From Sulfurimonas sp. (lineage in GTDB: Bacteria; Campylobacterota; Campylobacteria; Campylobacterales; Sulfurimonadaceae): a stretch of 8,034 bases of DNA. The DNA is taken from NCBI GenBank assembly GCA_002733945.2, contig NVXO02000008.1, forward strand, positions 66,191 through 74,224, given 5' to 3'. The position numbers were made by a program, and so were the translations under genes. The first letter of the stretch is position 1. Each line of letters opens with the position of its first letter. This document shows, in pieces, positions 1 through 6,071 of this stretch. The notes beneath the pieces are model-generated. The model saw only the letters and a program-made list of their open reading frames with translations. It did no database searches and was not told the origin of the DNA.

Positions 1-53
1 GCAGTTTTAGCCTCAAATTTCATTGCATCTTTATGTGTTATTGTTATTTTCAT
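1..53 (-). CDS. 5' end of an unidentified gene, possibly OsmC-like (partial)
   Basis: An ATG at 53-51 opens a minus-strand frame that stays open to the window edge and gives 17 codons, beginning MKITITHKDAMKFEAKT. An AAGGA Shine-Dalgarno lies at 69-65, about 11 nt upstream, slightly further than usual. The rhythm of the N-terminus (a beta strand, then 'KFEA') resembles the start of OsmC/Ohr-type peroxide-reducing proteins, which often open this way. Seventeen residues cannot establish that, and neither catalytic cysteine would be in view. It lies downstream of argH on the same strand, separated by 88 nt that hold a hairpin and a candidate promoter, so it may be its own transcription unit. I am fairly sure the frame is a real gene and unsure of its identity. 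Confidence 0.5.
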   Translation of the reverse strand, partial: MKITITHKDAMKFEAKT

Positions 54-76
54 AATTTTTATTTTCCTTCTCTATT

Positions 77-85
77 ATTATAACA
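77..85 (-). promoter_or_regulatory. Extended -10 element ahead of the gene at the left edge
   Basis: Read on the minus strand, 85-77 is TGTTATAAT, a perfect extended -10 (TGnTATAAT). I see no convincing -35. The expected transcription start would be near 70, which would leave a very short leader starting right at the Shine-Dalgarno (69-65). That closeness weakens the case, because the ribosome site would sit at the extreme 5' end of the transcript. AT-rich spacers also produce TATAAT by chance. Confidence 0.3.
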
Positions 86-108
86 GTATCGGAACACGTC
101 CCAATACT
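85..108 (-). other. RNA hairpin in the spacer after argH
   Basis: Positions 108-99 and 94-85 form a 10-bp stem with a 4-nt loop (95-98) when read as minus-strand RNA. Two of the pairs (90/103 and 93/100) are G-U wobbles in that RNA, but would be C-A mismatches in plus-strand RNA. The structure therefore fits the transcript running out of argH. No U-tract follows (the next bases are GUUAUAAUAAU), so it is not a classical intrinsic terminator. It could be a weak terminator, a 3'-end stabiliser or an inter-cistronic processing signal. Confidence 0.4.
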
Positions 109-133
109 TTCGCTAGCCGCTTAGGCACTCAAG

Positions 134-152
134 CTAAACTCTTAGGAGTTAG
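134..152 (-). other. Small hairpin overlapping the argH stop codon
   Basis: Arms 134-141 and 146-152 pair (CTAAACTC with GAGTTAG, one bulged base at 136) around a 4-base loop. The argH stop codon (144-142) falls in the loop. There is no T-tract after it on the minus strand. Short and AT-rich, it could be chance or could act together with the hairpin at 85-108 as a structured 3' end. Confidence 0.2.
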
Positions 153-1527
153 ATTTTAAAAACTCTTTAAAATATTCTAGTTGTTCTTGTGTTTTTATAG
201 TTGCAGTTCCACCCTCAGATGTTCTCGCATTCATAGAGTGACGAAGACCTAGGTACTCCATCACATCGTCATTAATTCGAGCATCTATCTCTTTGAGATA
301 TTTAAAGTCCATCTTAGAGAGGTCTACATTTAACTCTTCACCTTTAGCTACTGCACGACCTGTAATAAAGTGTGCTTCACGGAATGGAATATCACACTTC
401 TCAACTAAGTAATCAGCTAAATCTGTTGCAGATAGATGTCCAACTGCACATGCTGACTCCATATTATGGGATTTTACTTCCATTGTTTTGATAGCTTCTT
501 TTAAAATCTCTAAAGAGATTGTAGCTGTTTCAACTGAATCAAACACACCTTCTTTATCTTCTTGAGTATCTTTGTTATAGGCTAAAGGAAGACCTTTCAT
601 AACTGTTAGAAGTCCCATAAGAGAACCATATACACGTCCTGTTTTACCACGCAGAAGTTCTGGTACATCTGGGTTTTTCTTTTGTGGCATGATTGAACTA
701 CCTGTTGAGTACGCATCACTGAGTTCAACAAAACCAAACTCATAAGAAGACCACATTACAAGTTCTTCACTTAAACGCGAGATATGCATCATCATAGTTG
801 ATATGTTAAATAAAATCTCTAAAGCAAAATCTCTATCACTTACTGTATCTAAACAGTTTATGCTTACACTATCAAAACCTAAGAGTTCTGCAGTCATTCC
901 ACGGTCTACATTATGTGGAGTTCCAGCAAGTGCTGCACAACCAAGAGGAGAGATATTATTGCGTTTATGCGAGTCTTCAAATCTAGCGATATCGCGTTTA
1001 AACATTGAAAGATACGCACCTAAGTGAAAAGCAAAATTAATTGGTTGTGCATGTTGGAGATGTGTCATACCAGGGATAAGAGTCTCTGTATGCTTATCAG
1101 CAACTACAATTACTTCTTGCATAAGTAACTTTAGACCCTTCACTATCTCTAAGTTTTGACGAAGTACATAACGTCTAAAATCAACTGCTACTTGGTCGTT
1201 ACGACTACGAGCAGTATGAAGCTTTTTACCTGCATCACCGATAATAGCAGTTAAGCGCTTTTCGATTCCCATATGTAAATCTTCATCACTTATATTCCAT
1301 TCAAACTCACCAGCTTCGATTTCTGCTTTAACTTGATTCAGTCCATCAACGATTAAGATTAACTCTTCAGCTGTAAGAATACCTTGCTTGGCAAGCATTG
1401 CAGCATGAGCAAGAGAACCTTCTATATCTTCTCTATATAATTTTCTATCATACATTATAGAAGCATTAAACTCATCTAACAGACTTGAAGCACTCGCACT
1501 AAAGCGACCTGACCACATTTTATCCAT
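142..1527 (-). CDS. argH: Argininosuccinate lyase
   Basis: Catalyses the last step of arginine synthesis, splitting argininosuccinate into arginine and fumarate in the cytoplasm. The 461-residue product has the usual length for the fumarase/aspartase superfamily and is complete. Visible motifs are MWSGRF at the N-terminus, HTARSRNDQ (104-112), THLQHAQP (155-162) with the probable catalytic histidine H159, and the superfamily signature [12 protein letters not shown] (276-287), whose loop carries the catalytic serine. The C-terminus has the expected swivel region ending in a Glu/Gly-Gly-Thr stretch. The start at 1527 is preferred over the Met three codons in because a GGAGA Shine-Dalgarno lies at 1539-1535, 7 nt upstream. 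It is separated from the cytochrome gene by 113 nt that hold a plausible promoter, so it is probably transcribed on its own or partly by read-through. No odd features. Confidence 0.97.
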   Translation of the reverse strand: MDKMWSGRFSASASSLLDEFNASIMYDRKLYREDIEGSLAHAAMLAKQGILTAEELILIVDGLNQVKAEIEAGEFEWNISDEDLHMGIEKRLTAIIGDAGKKLHTARSRNDQVAVDFRRYVLRQNLEIVKGLKLLMQEVIVVADKHTETLIPGMTHLQHAQPINFAFHLGAYLSMFKRDIARFEDSHKRNNISPLGCAALAGTPHNVDRGMTAELLGFDSVSINCLDTVSDRDFALEILFNISTMMMHISRLSEELVMWSSYEFGFVELSDAYSTGSSIMPQKKNPDVPELLRGKTGRVYGSLMGLLTVMKGLPLAYNKDTQEDKEGVFDSVETATISLEILKEAIKTMEVKSHNMESACAVGHLSATDLADYLVEKCDIPFREAHFITGRAVAKGEELNVDLSKMDFKYLKEIDARINDDVMEYLGLRHSMNARTSEGGTATIKTQEQLEYFKEFLKSNS

Positions 1528-1557
1528 GTTGGTTTCTCCGATTTTTAAAAGTTTTGT

Positions 1558-1585
1558 ATTTTAGCTAAATTAGGTGATTTTACAA
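1558..1585 (-). promoter_or_regulatory. Candidate argH promoter
   Basis: On the minus strand TTGTAA (1585-1580) and TAAAAT (1563-1558) are separated by 16 nt, a reasonable sigma70 arrangement. Transcription would begin near 1551 and leave a leader of about 24 nt containing the argH Shine-Dalgarno (1539-1535). Campylobacterota promoters usually have a weak -35, so the -10 carries most of the weight here. The same TTGTAA hexamer appears at the cytochrome promoter. Confidence 0.4.
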
Positions 1586-1597
1586 AGAGGCAAGAGG

Positions 1598-1625
1598 AAA
1601 TAAAGTACAAAAAAGTCCTTTATTT
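1598..1625 (-). terminator. AT-rich hairpin between the cytochrome gene and argH
   Basis: AAATAAAG (1598-1605) and CTTTATTT (1618-1625) are perfect inverted repeats. Two further pairs inside (1607/1616 and 1608/1615) lie beyond one mismatch and leave a 6-base A-rich loop (U-rich in minus-strand RNA). It lies 15 nt past the cytochrome stop codon and just upstream of the candidate argH promoter, where a terminator would be expected. The stem is nearly all A-T and no U-tract follows, so any termination would be weak. Confidence 0.25.
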
Positions 1626-1640
1626 TAAAAAAGATAAAAT

Positions 1641-1976
1641 TTAATTACACGCTGGAACATTACCACTATCTTTAGCATACTCTACTAAAAACTGTTTTAA
1701 ATGTTTTGATTTTTTAGAGTACCTTTTACTCTTGAAATATTTCCAAGATTTTTTTGCTTTTTTCTTTTTCAGATGTAATGAAGCTAGGGGTTCACCCTTT
1801 TTCTTCATCCATTTTTTCCACTTTTTCATTTTGTACTCTGATACAAAACTTTGCCCACCATCATGGCATTTTAAACATTTTTTAACAAAAATTCTCTGCC
1901 CTTTATAGAGAGTGGCATTGGCAGAAGTAAGTGAGAAAATAGTTAGAGATAAAAGTATTAATATAAATTTAGTCAT
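1641..1976 (-). CDS. Small exported lysine-rich mono-haem cytochrome c
   Basis: The 111-residue product has a signal peptide (about 1-21: MTK, a hydrophobic core, then ANA before TLYKG) and a single haem-binding CxxCH motif, CLKCH (C34, C37, H38). It should be exported to the periplasm and carry one covalent haem c. Candidate methionine ligands are M50 and M57, both inside a Lys/Trp-rich segment, so the sixth ligand is uncertain. The mature part is extremely basic: about 26 lysines in 90 residues, mostly between 49 and 94. A lone cysteine, C110, sits next to the C-terminus. The fold outside the CxxCH is not one I can name; a small electron carrier docking on an acidic partner or surface is an inference. 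Start support is an AAGG at 1986-1983, 6 nt upstream. It has its own candidate promoter (2047-2076) and is not tightly joined to ubiD or argH. Confidence 0.85.
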   Translation of the reverse strand: MTKFILILLSLTIFSLTSANATLYKGQRIFVKKCLKCHDGGQSFVSEYKMKKWKKWMKKKGEPLASLHLKKKKAKKSWKYFKSKRYSKKSKHLKQFLVEYAKDSGNVPACN

Positions 1977-2013
1977 ATGTTCCCTTTAAAAGTCATAAAT
2001 CCATCTTACATTA

Positions 2014-2030
2014 GAAATTATTATAAATTC
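2014..2030. promoter_or_regulatory. 17-bp near-perfect dyad in the cytochrome leader
   Basis: GAAATTATTATAAATTC is a palindrome around 2022 with a single mismatched pair (2017/2027). It lies downstream of the predicted cytochrome transcription start (near 2040) and upstream of the Shine-Dalgarno. AT-rich dyads of this sort can be operators, and Fur sites in this phylum are AT-rich, but the sequence does not match a Fur box well enough to call. It also contains a second TATAAT on the minus strand (2025-2020). Low confidence because AT-rich spacers form such dyads by chance. Confidence 0.25.
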
Positions 2031-2037
2031 CTTATAC

Positions 2038-2064
2038 TGATAGAATATTATACACAAACTATCA
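2038..2064. promoter_or_regulatory. Inverted repeat spanning the cytochrome -10 box
   Basis: TGATAG (2038-2043) and CTATCA (2059-2064) are a perfect 6-bp inverted repeat with a 15-base centre. The centre holds the TATAAT of the cytochrome promoter (2052-2047). A dimeric repressor bound here would cover the -10. Only twelve bases are constrained, so chance is a real alternative. Confidence 0.3.
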
Positions 2065-2076
2065 AACTAATTACAA
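2047..2076 (-). promoter_or_regulatory. Candidate sigma70 promoter of the cytochrome gene
   Basis: On the minus strand TTGTAA (2076-2071) is followed after 18 nt by a perfect TATAAT (2052-2047). The -35 overlaps the last codons and stop of the ubiD gene. Transcription would start near 2040, giving a leader of about 63 nt. I see no terminator for the upstream operon in this 94-nt spacer, so read-through could add to expression. Confidence 0.5.
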
Positions 2077-3885
2077 TTGGTACTTCTTATTGAGACTTTC
2101 ATCTAAATCCCAAAGAGATTTTCCTTTTAAAACTTCTATAACACTCGGTGTACACTCTACATCATCAGGCCATTCTCTCGTAAATCCATCTATGCTCGAC
2201 TTGTTTGTCCCATCAATTCCTACCATAAGTCCTGAGATAAAAACATCTCTTAAAGCATCCATATTATTTGTAACTCTCCAAATAAGCATATAGGAGTTAA
2301 AAATATCATTTGCTGCTTCATCTACGAAAACAACTATTCTAATGTGTGGACTTAACTCTAACAAGGCATCAAAGTAGACCCTTGCATTTTTAGTTTTATT
2401 AAGCGACATAACAGTAATTGGATTATTTGTTCTTAGCATGTACTGATGCAAGTCTACTACATCAGGAATAAGCTCTTTTACTTTCAAAAGTAATTCACTA
2501 TCATCTAAAAGACTCGGTGCTTCAACAACTTTTGCAGCCGTTGCATCAATACCAAGTTTCCCACCTACTAATGTCTCATCCGAAGAGTGATCAAGTGCAT
2601 CTAAAATACCCTCTGTTATAAACATAGACTTTGGTGTAAAACGGTTGAGTACATATGCTGAAAAAAATTCATAGTTATTGAGTGAAGGTGCTTTCTCATC
2701 TACAAAAATTGCATGTTTTACAAAACTCATCTGTCCAGCTCCCCAAAAAGCATGCATAAACTGTTTTGCATGGCCTTTATAAAGTGGTTGCATTTTCGCA
2801 AGTATAAGGTTATGAAAACCTGCATTCTCAGGCATATGATAATCAAGTAAATCAGGTACTGTAGTTTTTAAAAGCGGAAAAAATATCTTTCCAGTTGCCC
2901 AACCCATATATTTATCTTCTAAAGGTGGTTTTCCAACAACGGTAGCTAAGAACGTAGGCTCTTTTTTCATACTTATTGCAGAGACTTCCATAACTGGATA
3001 TGCCTCTTCAAGAGTGTAGTAACCTGTATGATCACCAAATGGACCCTCGATTTTCATCTGGGTTGTATCAACCCAGCCCTCAATAACATAATCAACATCC
3101 TTAGGGATGTACAAGTCATTTGTTAAAGACTTTACAAGTAAAGCAGGTTTTTTAGTGATAAGTCCATACATAAGTAACTCATTTACACCATATGGAAGGG
3201 GTGCAGTTGCACACCAAGTATAAAGTGGATTTCCACCAATCGCAACTGTTACAGGCATTTTCTTTCCAGCTTTTTGATACTGGTCAAAAAAGTGTGAACT
3301 ATCTTTATGAATTTGCCAATGCATACCTAAATGATTTTTGTCATAGACTTGAAGTCTGTACATTCCAAGGTTTACCATCTCACCATCAAGACTTTGTGTA
3401 TACACCTGCCCCATTGTTATAAAAGCGCCACCATCTTGTTCCCAAGTGGTTAAAACAGGTAACATTGAAAGGTCTATCTCATCTTCAAAAAATTGAATCT
3501 TTTGACATTCACCCTCACCTTTTAGTCGTTTAGGAAAGATATTTTTCAGAGAAAAAAGATCCTTAACCATATTGATTTTACCCATAAATCCAGTTGGTGG
3601 TTTCATATGAAGAAGATTTGTTATCTCATCTGCTACAGATTCTATAGAGCGACCAAAAAGTAGTTCGCAGCGTTTGTAGGAACCAAATACATTCATGAGA
3701 ACTGGTTCGCTAAACTTTTTGTTATTTTTTTTATCTATTACATTTGTAAAAAGTAGTGCTTTACCACCATTCTCTTTTTTTACCTCTGCATATGCTAAAT
3801 GTGAAACTTCAAGATAGATATCCAACTCAGTATCAATTACTCTTAACTCATCATGCTTTTTTAAAAGTGCTATTGTTGTTTTCAT
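2071..3885 (-). CDS. ubiD: UbiD-family menaquinone biosynthesis decarboxylase
   Basis: A prenylated-FMN-dependent decarboxylase of the UbiD family. At 604 residues, and in this phylum, it fits the menaquinone branch (futalosine pathway, MqnL/SCO4490 type acting on 1,4-dihydroxy-6-naphthoate) rather than ubiquinone synthesis, since these bacteria make menaquinone. The catalytic E-R-D set is visible: R177 in NLGMYR (172-177), and E280 and D285 in EGPFGDHTGYY (280-290). N172 and H189 (GMHW) are likely cofactor/metal ligands. It needs prenyl-FMN made by a UbiX protein, which is not in this window. The gene starts 3 nt after hemC stops. No strong Shine-Dalgarno precedes the ATG at 3885 (only AAAGA), so coupling to hemC translation is likely. 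The substrate assignment rests on family and phylum, and the fold assignment is secure. Confidence 0.93.
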   Translation of the reverse strand: MKTTIALLKKHDELRVIDTELDIYLEVSHLAYAEVKKENGGKALLFTNVIDKKNNKKFSEPVLMNVFGSYKRCELLFGRSIESVADEITNLLHMKPPTGFMGKINMVKDLFSLKNIFPKRLKGEGECQKIQFFEDEIDLSMLPVLTTWEQDGGAFITMGQVYTQSLDGEMVNLGMYRLQVYDKNHLGMHWQIHKDSSHFFDQYQKAGKKMPVTVAIGGNPLYTWCATAPLPYGVNELLMYGLITKKPALLVKSLTNDLYIPKDVDYVIEGWVDTTQMKIEGPFGDHTGYYTLEEAYPVMEVSAISMKKEPTFLATVVGKPPLEDKYMGWATGKIFFPLLKTTVPDLLDYHMPENAGFHNLILAKMQPLYKGHAKQFMHAFWGAGQMSFVKHAIFVDEKAPSLNNYEFFSAYVLNRFTPKSMFITEGILDALDHSSDETLVGGKLGIDATAAKVVEAPSLLDDSELLLKVKELIPDVVDLHQYMLRTNNPITVMSLNKTKNARVYFDALLELSPHIRIVVFVDEAANDIFNSYMLIWRVTNNMDALRDVFISGLMVGIDGTNKSSIDGFTREWPDDVECTPSVIEVLKGKSLWDLDESLNKKYQL

Positions 3886-3888
3886 GTA

Positions 3889-4848
3889 TTATAATCTTTG
3901 TGGCATTTCATCTTTAAATGCTATTTTTGCAGCATTGTCTAAAAGTTCTAAAGCACCTGCATCTATCATCTTTTTTGCCAGTTCTTCACCTAAATTATTA
4001 CATTCACTTAGAGGTTTTACAACTTTTTCTTGCATTATGTTTGTTCCATCAGGAAAGCCAAGCATAACTCTAAAAGTAACTTCTCCTGCGTTTACAACTG
4101 CATTACAAGCAACAGGTGCTGAACACCCCGCTCCAATTTTAGAAATAAACTGACGTTCTATTTGTGTACAAGCATAAGTGTCCTCGTCTTTAAGAGACTC
4201 TGCAATTTCACGGATTTTTTCATTACCGCATACTATTTCAATTCCAAGAGCTGCCTGACCCATAGGGGGTATCATCATATCAAGAGAGAGTTTTTCAGTA
4301 TATGGAATATCCTTGAGTAAATCAAGACGATTAAGACCTATCCATGCAAGAATTATTGCATCATATTGACCTTCACTAAGTTTTCTCAGTCTAGTGTTTA
4401 CATTTCCTCTTAGATCTTTTACTTTAAGGTCTGGTCTTTGTTGGAGTAGTTGCATACGGCGTCTAAGAGAAGTAGTTCCAACTACAGCGCCCTTAGGTAA
4501 CGAGTCTAAACTCATAAACTTATGAGATAAAAAAACATCACTTTGGTCTTGTCTTTGTGTTACCGCTACAAGTTCTAAACCATCAGGTATATATGTAGGA
4601 ACATCTTTAAGCGAGTGCACAGCGATATCTGCTTCGCCTCTTAACATTGCATCTTCGAGTTCTTTAGTAAAATGTCCTTTACCACCGATAAGAGCAAGAG
4701 GTTTATCTAAAATCTTATCTCCATTACTTACTATTTTCTTGAGTACAACTTCTATTTCAGGATAAGAAGTCTCTATACGCTCTTTTATGTGATATGCTTG
4801 CCATAGTGCTAAGTCTGAGACTCTAGTTGCTATTGTTATTTTTTTCAT
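3889..4848 (-). CDS. hemC: Porphobilinogen deaminase (hydroxymethylbilane synthase)
   Basis: Polymerises four porphobilinogens into hydroxymethylbilane in the cytoplasm, the third common step of tetrapyrrole synthesis. The 319-residue length is normal. Visible motifs include ATRVSDLALWQA (7-18), HSLKDVP (78-84) with the catalytic aspartate D82, SLRRR (127-131) and DLRGNVNTR (145-153) with the arginines that bind the growing chain, and IGAGCSAPVA (238-247), where C242 anchors the dipyrromethane cofactor. All catalytic residues are intact. The gene begins 3 nt after the stop of the thiol-disulfide protein and ends 3 nt before ubiD. There is no good Shine-Dalgarno before the ATG, so translational coupling is probable. 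With hemA at the head of the operon it makes up a haem pair. Confidence 0.97.
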   Translation of the reverse strand: MKKITIATRVSDLALWQAYHIKERIETSYPEIEVVLKKIVSNGDKILDKPLALIGGKGHFTKELEDAMLRGEADIAVHSLKDVPTYIPDGLELVAVTQRQDQSDVFLSHKFMSLDSLPKGAVVGTTSLRRRMQLLQQRPDLKVKDLRGNVNTRLRKLSEGQYDAIILAWIGLNRLDLLKDIPYTEKLSLDMMIPPMGQAALGIEIVCGNEKIREIAESLKDEDTYACTQIERQFISKIGAGCSAPVACNAVVNAGEVTFRVMLGFPDGTNIMQEKVVKPLSECNNLGEELAKKMIDAGALELLDNAAKIAFKDEMPQRL

Positions 4849-4851
4849 AAA

Positions 4852-5685
4852 TTATTCTGCTGTCTTATATTTTTTTCTTGTTTTATCTATTTTACCATCA
4901 AAGTAAATAGTGGGTGTCCCACTCACAAATAAATCTGTAGCAAATGATGTATCGTGATTAATTGCTTCACTTACAGATGGATCTTTAATGTCTTTTTGCG
5001 TAACATGTGAACCAACCACTCTATTAAATGCTATAAGTATTTTTTCTACATCTTTCTCTTTAGCATTGACTTGAATATCATACATTTTTATACTTACATC
5101 TTTAACACCAGCTCTCTGGGCAACGACTGCTGCCCTAGTAATAATCGCCGATGCTGGATGAATACGAAGTAGTGGAAAGTGATAATAATAGACTGCAAAT
5201 TTTTTCGGGTACTTTTTCATATATTTAAGTGCTTCAGGTGCAAAATCTTTACAAAATGGACATAATGGATCTGAAAAAATTGCTACTTTATATTTTGCAT
5301 TTTCATTACCATATACAAGATTTTCTTTAGAGTACTCAGATGCTTTTATATCTGGTTTCACTTCATCTGCATAGTTATCACCATTACTTAAATTTGTAAG
5401 CTCTTTTGTTATCATTGTACCATTTGAGAACCAAATAATTTTTTGTTTTATAAGCTCTCTTGGTTTATTTTTAAGTGTAGCTCTCAAGCCTACTATGTAA
5501 GCATTCCAGCCTTTCATGCCCTCGAGTACTTTTACCTCTTCAACTTTTACTATAATTGTTTTTATATTTTCGTTATCTTCATACTTCTCAGTTAAATAGT
5601 ATTCAAGCTTTTCACTTGTAGTTTTTGCATATAAAAAACTAGTTAATAGTAGTGTTATTGTTAATAATTTCAACATCAATGACAT
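4852..5685 (-). CDS. Exported thioredoxin-fold thiol-disulfide protein (DsbC/DsbG/DsbA-like)
   Basis: The 277-residue product has a signal peptide (about 1-20, ending FLYA) and so acts in the periplasm. Residues 21-120 form a lysine/glutamate-rich N-terminal domain, perhaps a DsbC/G-like dimerisation or substrate-binding region, which I cannot assign firmly. Residues 125-277 form a thioredoxin-fold domain with the redox motif CPFC (C142, C145) in FSDPLCPFC, and the cis-proline loop SGTPTIYFDG (P258). There are no other cysteines. Whether it oxidises, reduces or isomerises disulfides cannot be read from the sequence. Its place among haem genes makes a role in keeping cytochrome CxxCH thiols reduced an attractive inference. 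The start at 5685 is chosen because AAGGA at 5695-5691 lies 5 nt upstream; this makes the gene overlap the end of fxsA by 47 nt. Confidence 0.85.
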   Translation of the reverse strand: MSLMLKLLTITLLLTSFLYAKTTSEKLEYYLTEKYEDNENIKTIIVKVEEVKVLEGMKGWNAYIVGLRATLKNKPRELIKQKIIWFSNGTMITKELTNLSNGDNYADEVKPDIKASEYSKENLVYGNENAKYKVAIFSDPLCPFCKDFAPEALKYMKKYPKKFAVYYYHFPLLRIHPASAIITRAAVVAQRAGVKDVSIKMYDIQVNAKEKDVEKILIAFNRVVGSHVTQKDIKDPSVSEAINHDTSFATDLFVSGTPTIYFDGKIDKTRKKYKTAE

Positions 5686-6070
5686 CTGAATCCTTTTTTA
5701 AATTATTTTGTGGAGTAAATGACTCATCACATTTACCTGATTTTACATTATAACGGTTAACAAACATACTCGTAAAAACACTAAACTGCATTATAATACC
5801 AAGTATATCTGTTAAAAAACCAGGAACGATTAGCAAGATTGCTCCAAAGAGTGTAAAAAGATTTAAGCGCTCAAACTGTGCTAAGTCTATGCAGTTGTAT
5901 GAAACTGCCGTCATGTTTTCAACAAGTGTTTTTCTAAAATTTATAAGTATACTGATTCCAACAAAAGCACTTATCATTATCTCTACGAATGTTAACAATC
6001 CGCCAATATTAGAAGAAATACTAACAGAGAGTAATACTTCTAAAAAGAGATAAATGATAAAATAAATCAT
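5639..6070 (-). CDS. fxsA: FxsA-family membrane protein
   Basis: A 143-residue integral membrane protein of the FxsA family, known in E. coli for relieving F-plasmid exclusion of phage T7; its normal cell function is unclear. Hydrophobic segments lie at about 2-19, 24-44 and 72-100. The family's landmark is LLIVPGFLTDILG (79-91). The N-terminal LFLEVLLSVSIS fits the conserved glutamate (E11) near the start. A polar tail of about 35 residues ends in VIDVEII, like the DVI-E tail of many FxsA proteins. It starts one base after the proS stop with no strong Shine-Dalgarno at normal distance, implying coupling. Its last 14 codons overlap the next gene in another frame. Why it lies in a haem/quinone operon is unknown; it is probably a passenger. 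Confidence 0.82.
   Translation of the reverse strand: MIYFIIYLFLEVLLSVSISSNIGGLLTFVEIMISAFVGISILINFRKTLVENMTAVSYNCIDLAQFERLNLFTLFGAILLIVPGFLTDILGIIMQFSVFTSMFVNRYNVKSGKCDESFTPQNNLKKDSDVIDVEIINNNTTIN
5691..5695 (-). promoter_or_regulatory. Ribosome binding site deciding the start of the thiol-disulfide gene
   Basis: AAGGA within an A-rich run lies 5 nt before the ATG at 5685, inside the fxsA coding region. It supports this start over the Met at codon 4 and so the 47-nt overlap with fxsA. Confidence 0.6.
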
Positions 6071-6071
6071 A

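Noticed and set aside
111..141. GCTAGC palindrome and nearby short GCC/GGC and CTTAGG motifs, considered as a tRNA remnant or attachment site.
   Set aside because: No cloverleaf can be drawn, no second copy exists in the window, and there is no integrase nearby.
803..1027. Plus-strand open frame of 74 codons.
   Set aside because: Lies wholly inside argH, opposite a protein with intact conserved motifs, with no recognisable product.
1721..1860. A-rich/T-rich repetitive stretch inside the cytochrome gene, considered as a tandem repeat or slippage-prone phase-variable tract.
   Set aside because: It is explained by runs of lysine codons; there is no regular repeat unit and no homopolymer long enough to suggest phase variation.
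3192..3422. Plus-strand open frame of 76 codons (and a similar one at 2090-2293).
   Set aside because: Both are antisense to the UbiD-family gene, including its catalytic region, and show no protein family features.
3886..3896. A TATAAT at 3893-3888 on the minus strand just ahead of the ubiD start, suggesting a promoter or leaderless transcript.
   Set aside because: It lies only 2 nt before the ATG, so transcription would begin inside or after the start codon, and the hemC stop codon explains part of it. No other in-frame Met is available until residue 64.
3884..4153. Plus-strand open frame of 89 codons.
   Set aside because: Antisense to the hemC C-terminal region including the cofactor cysteine; composition reflects the complementary strand.
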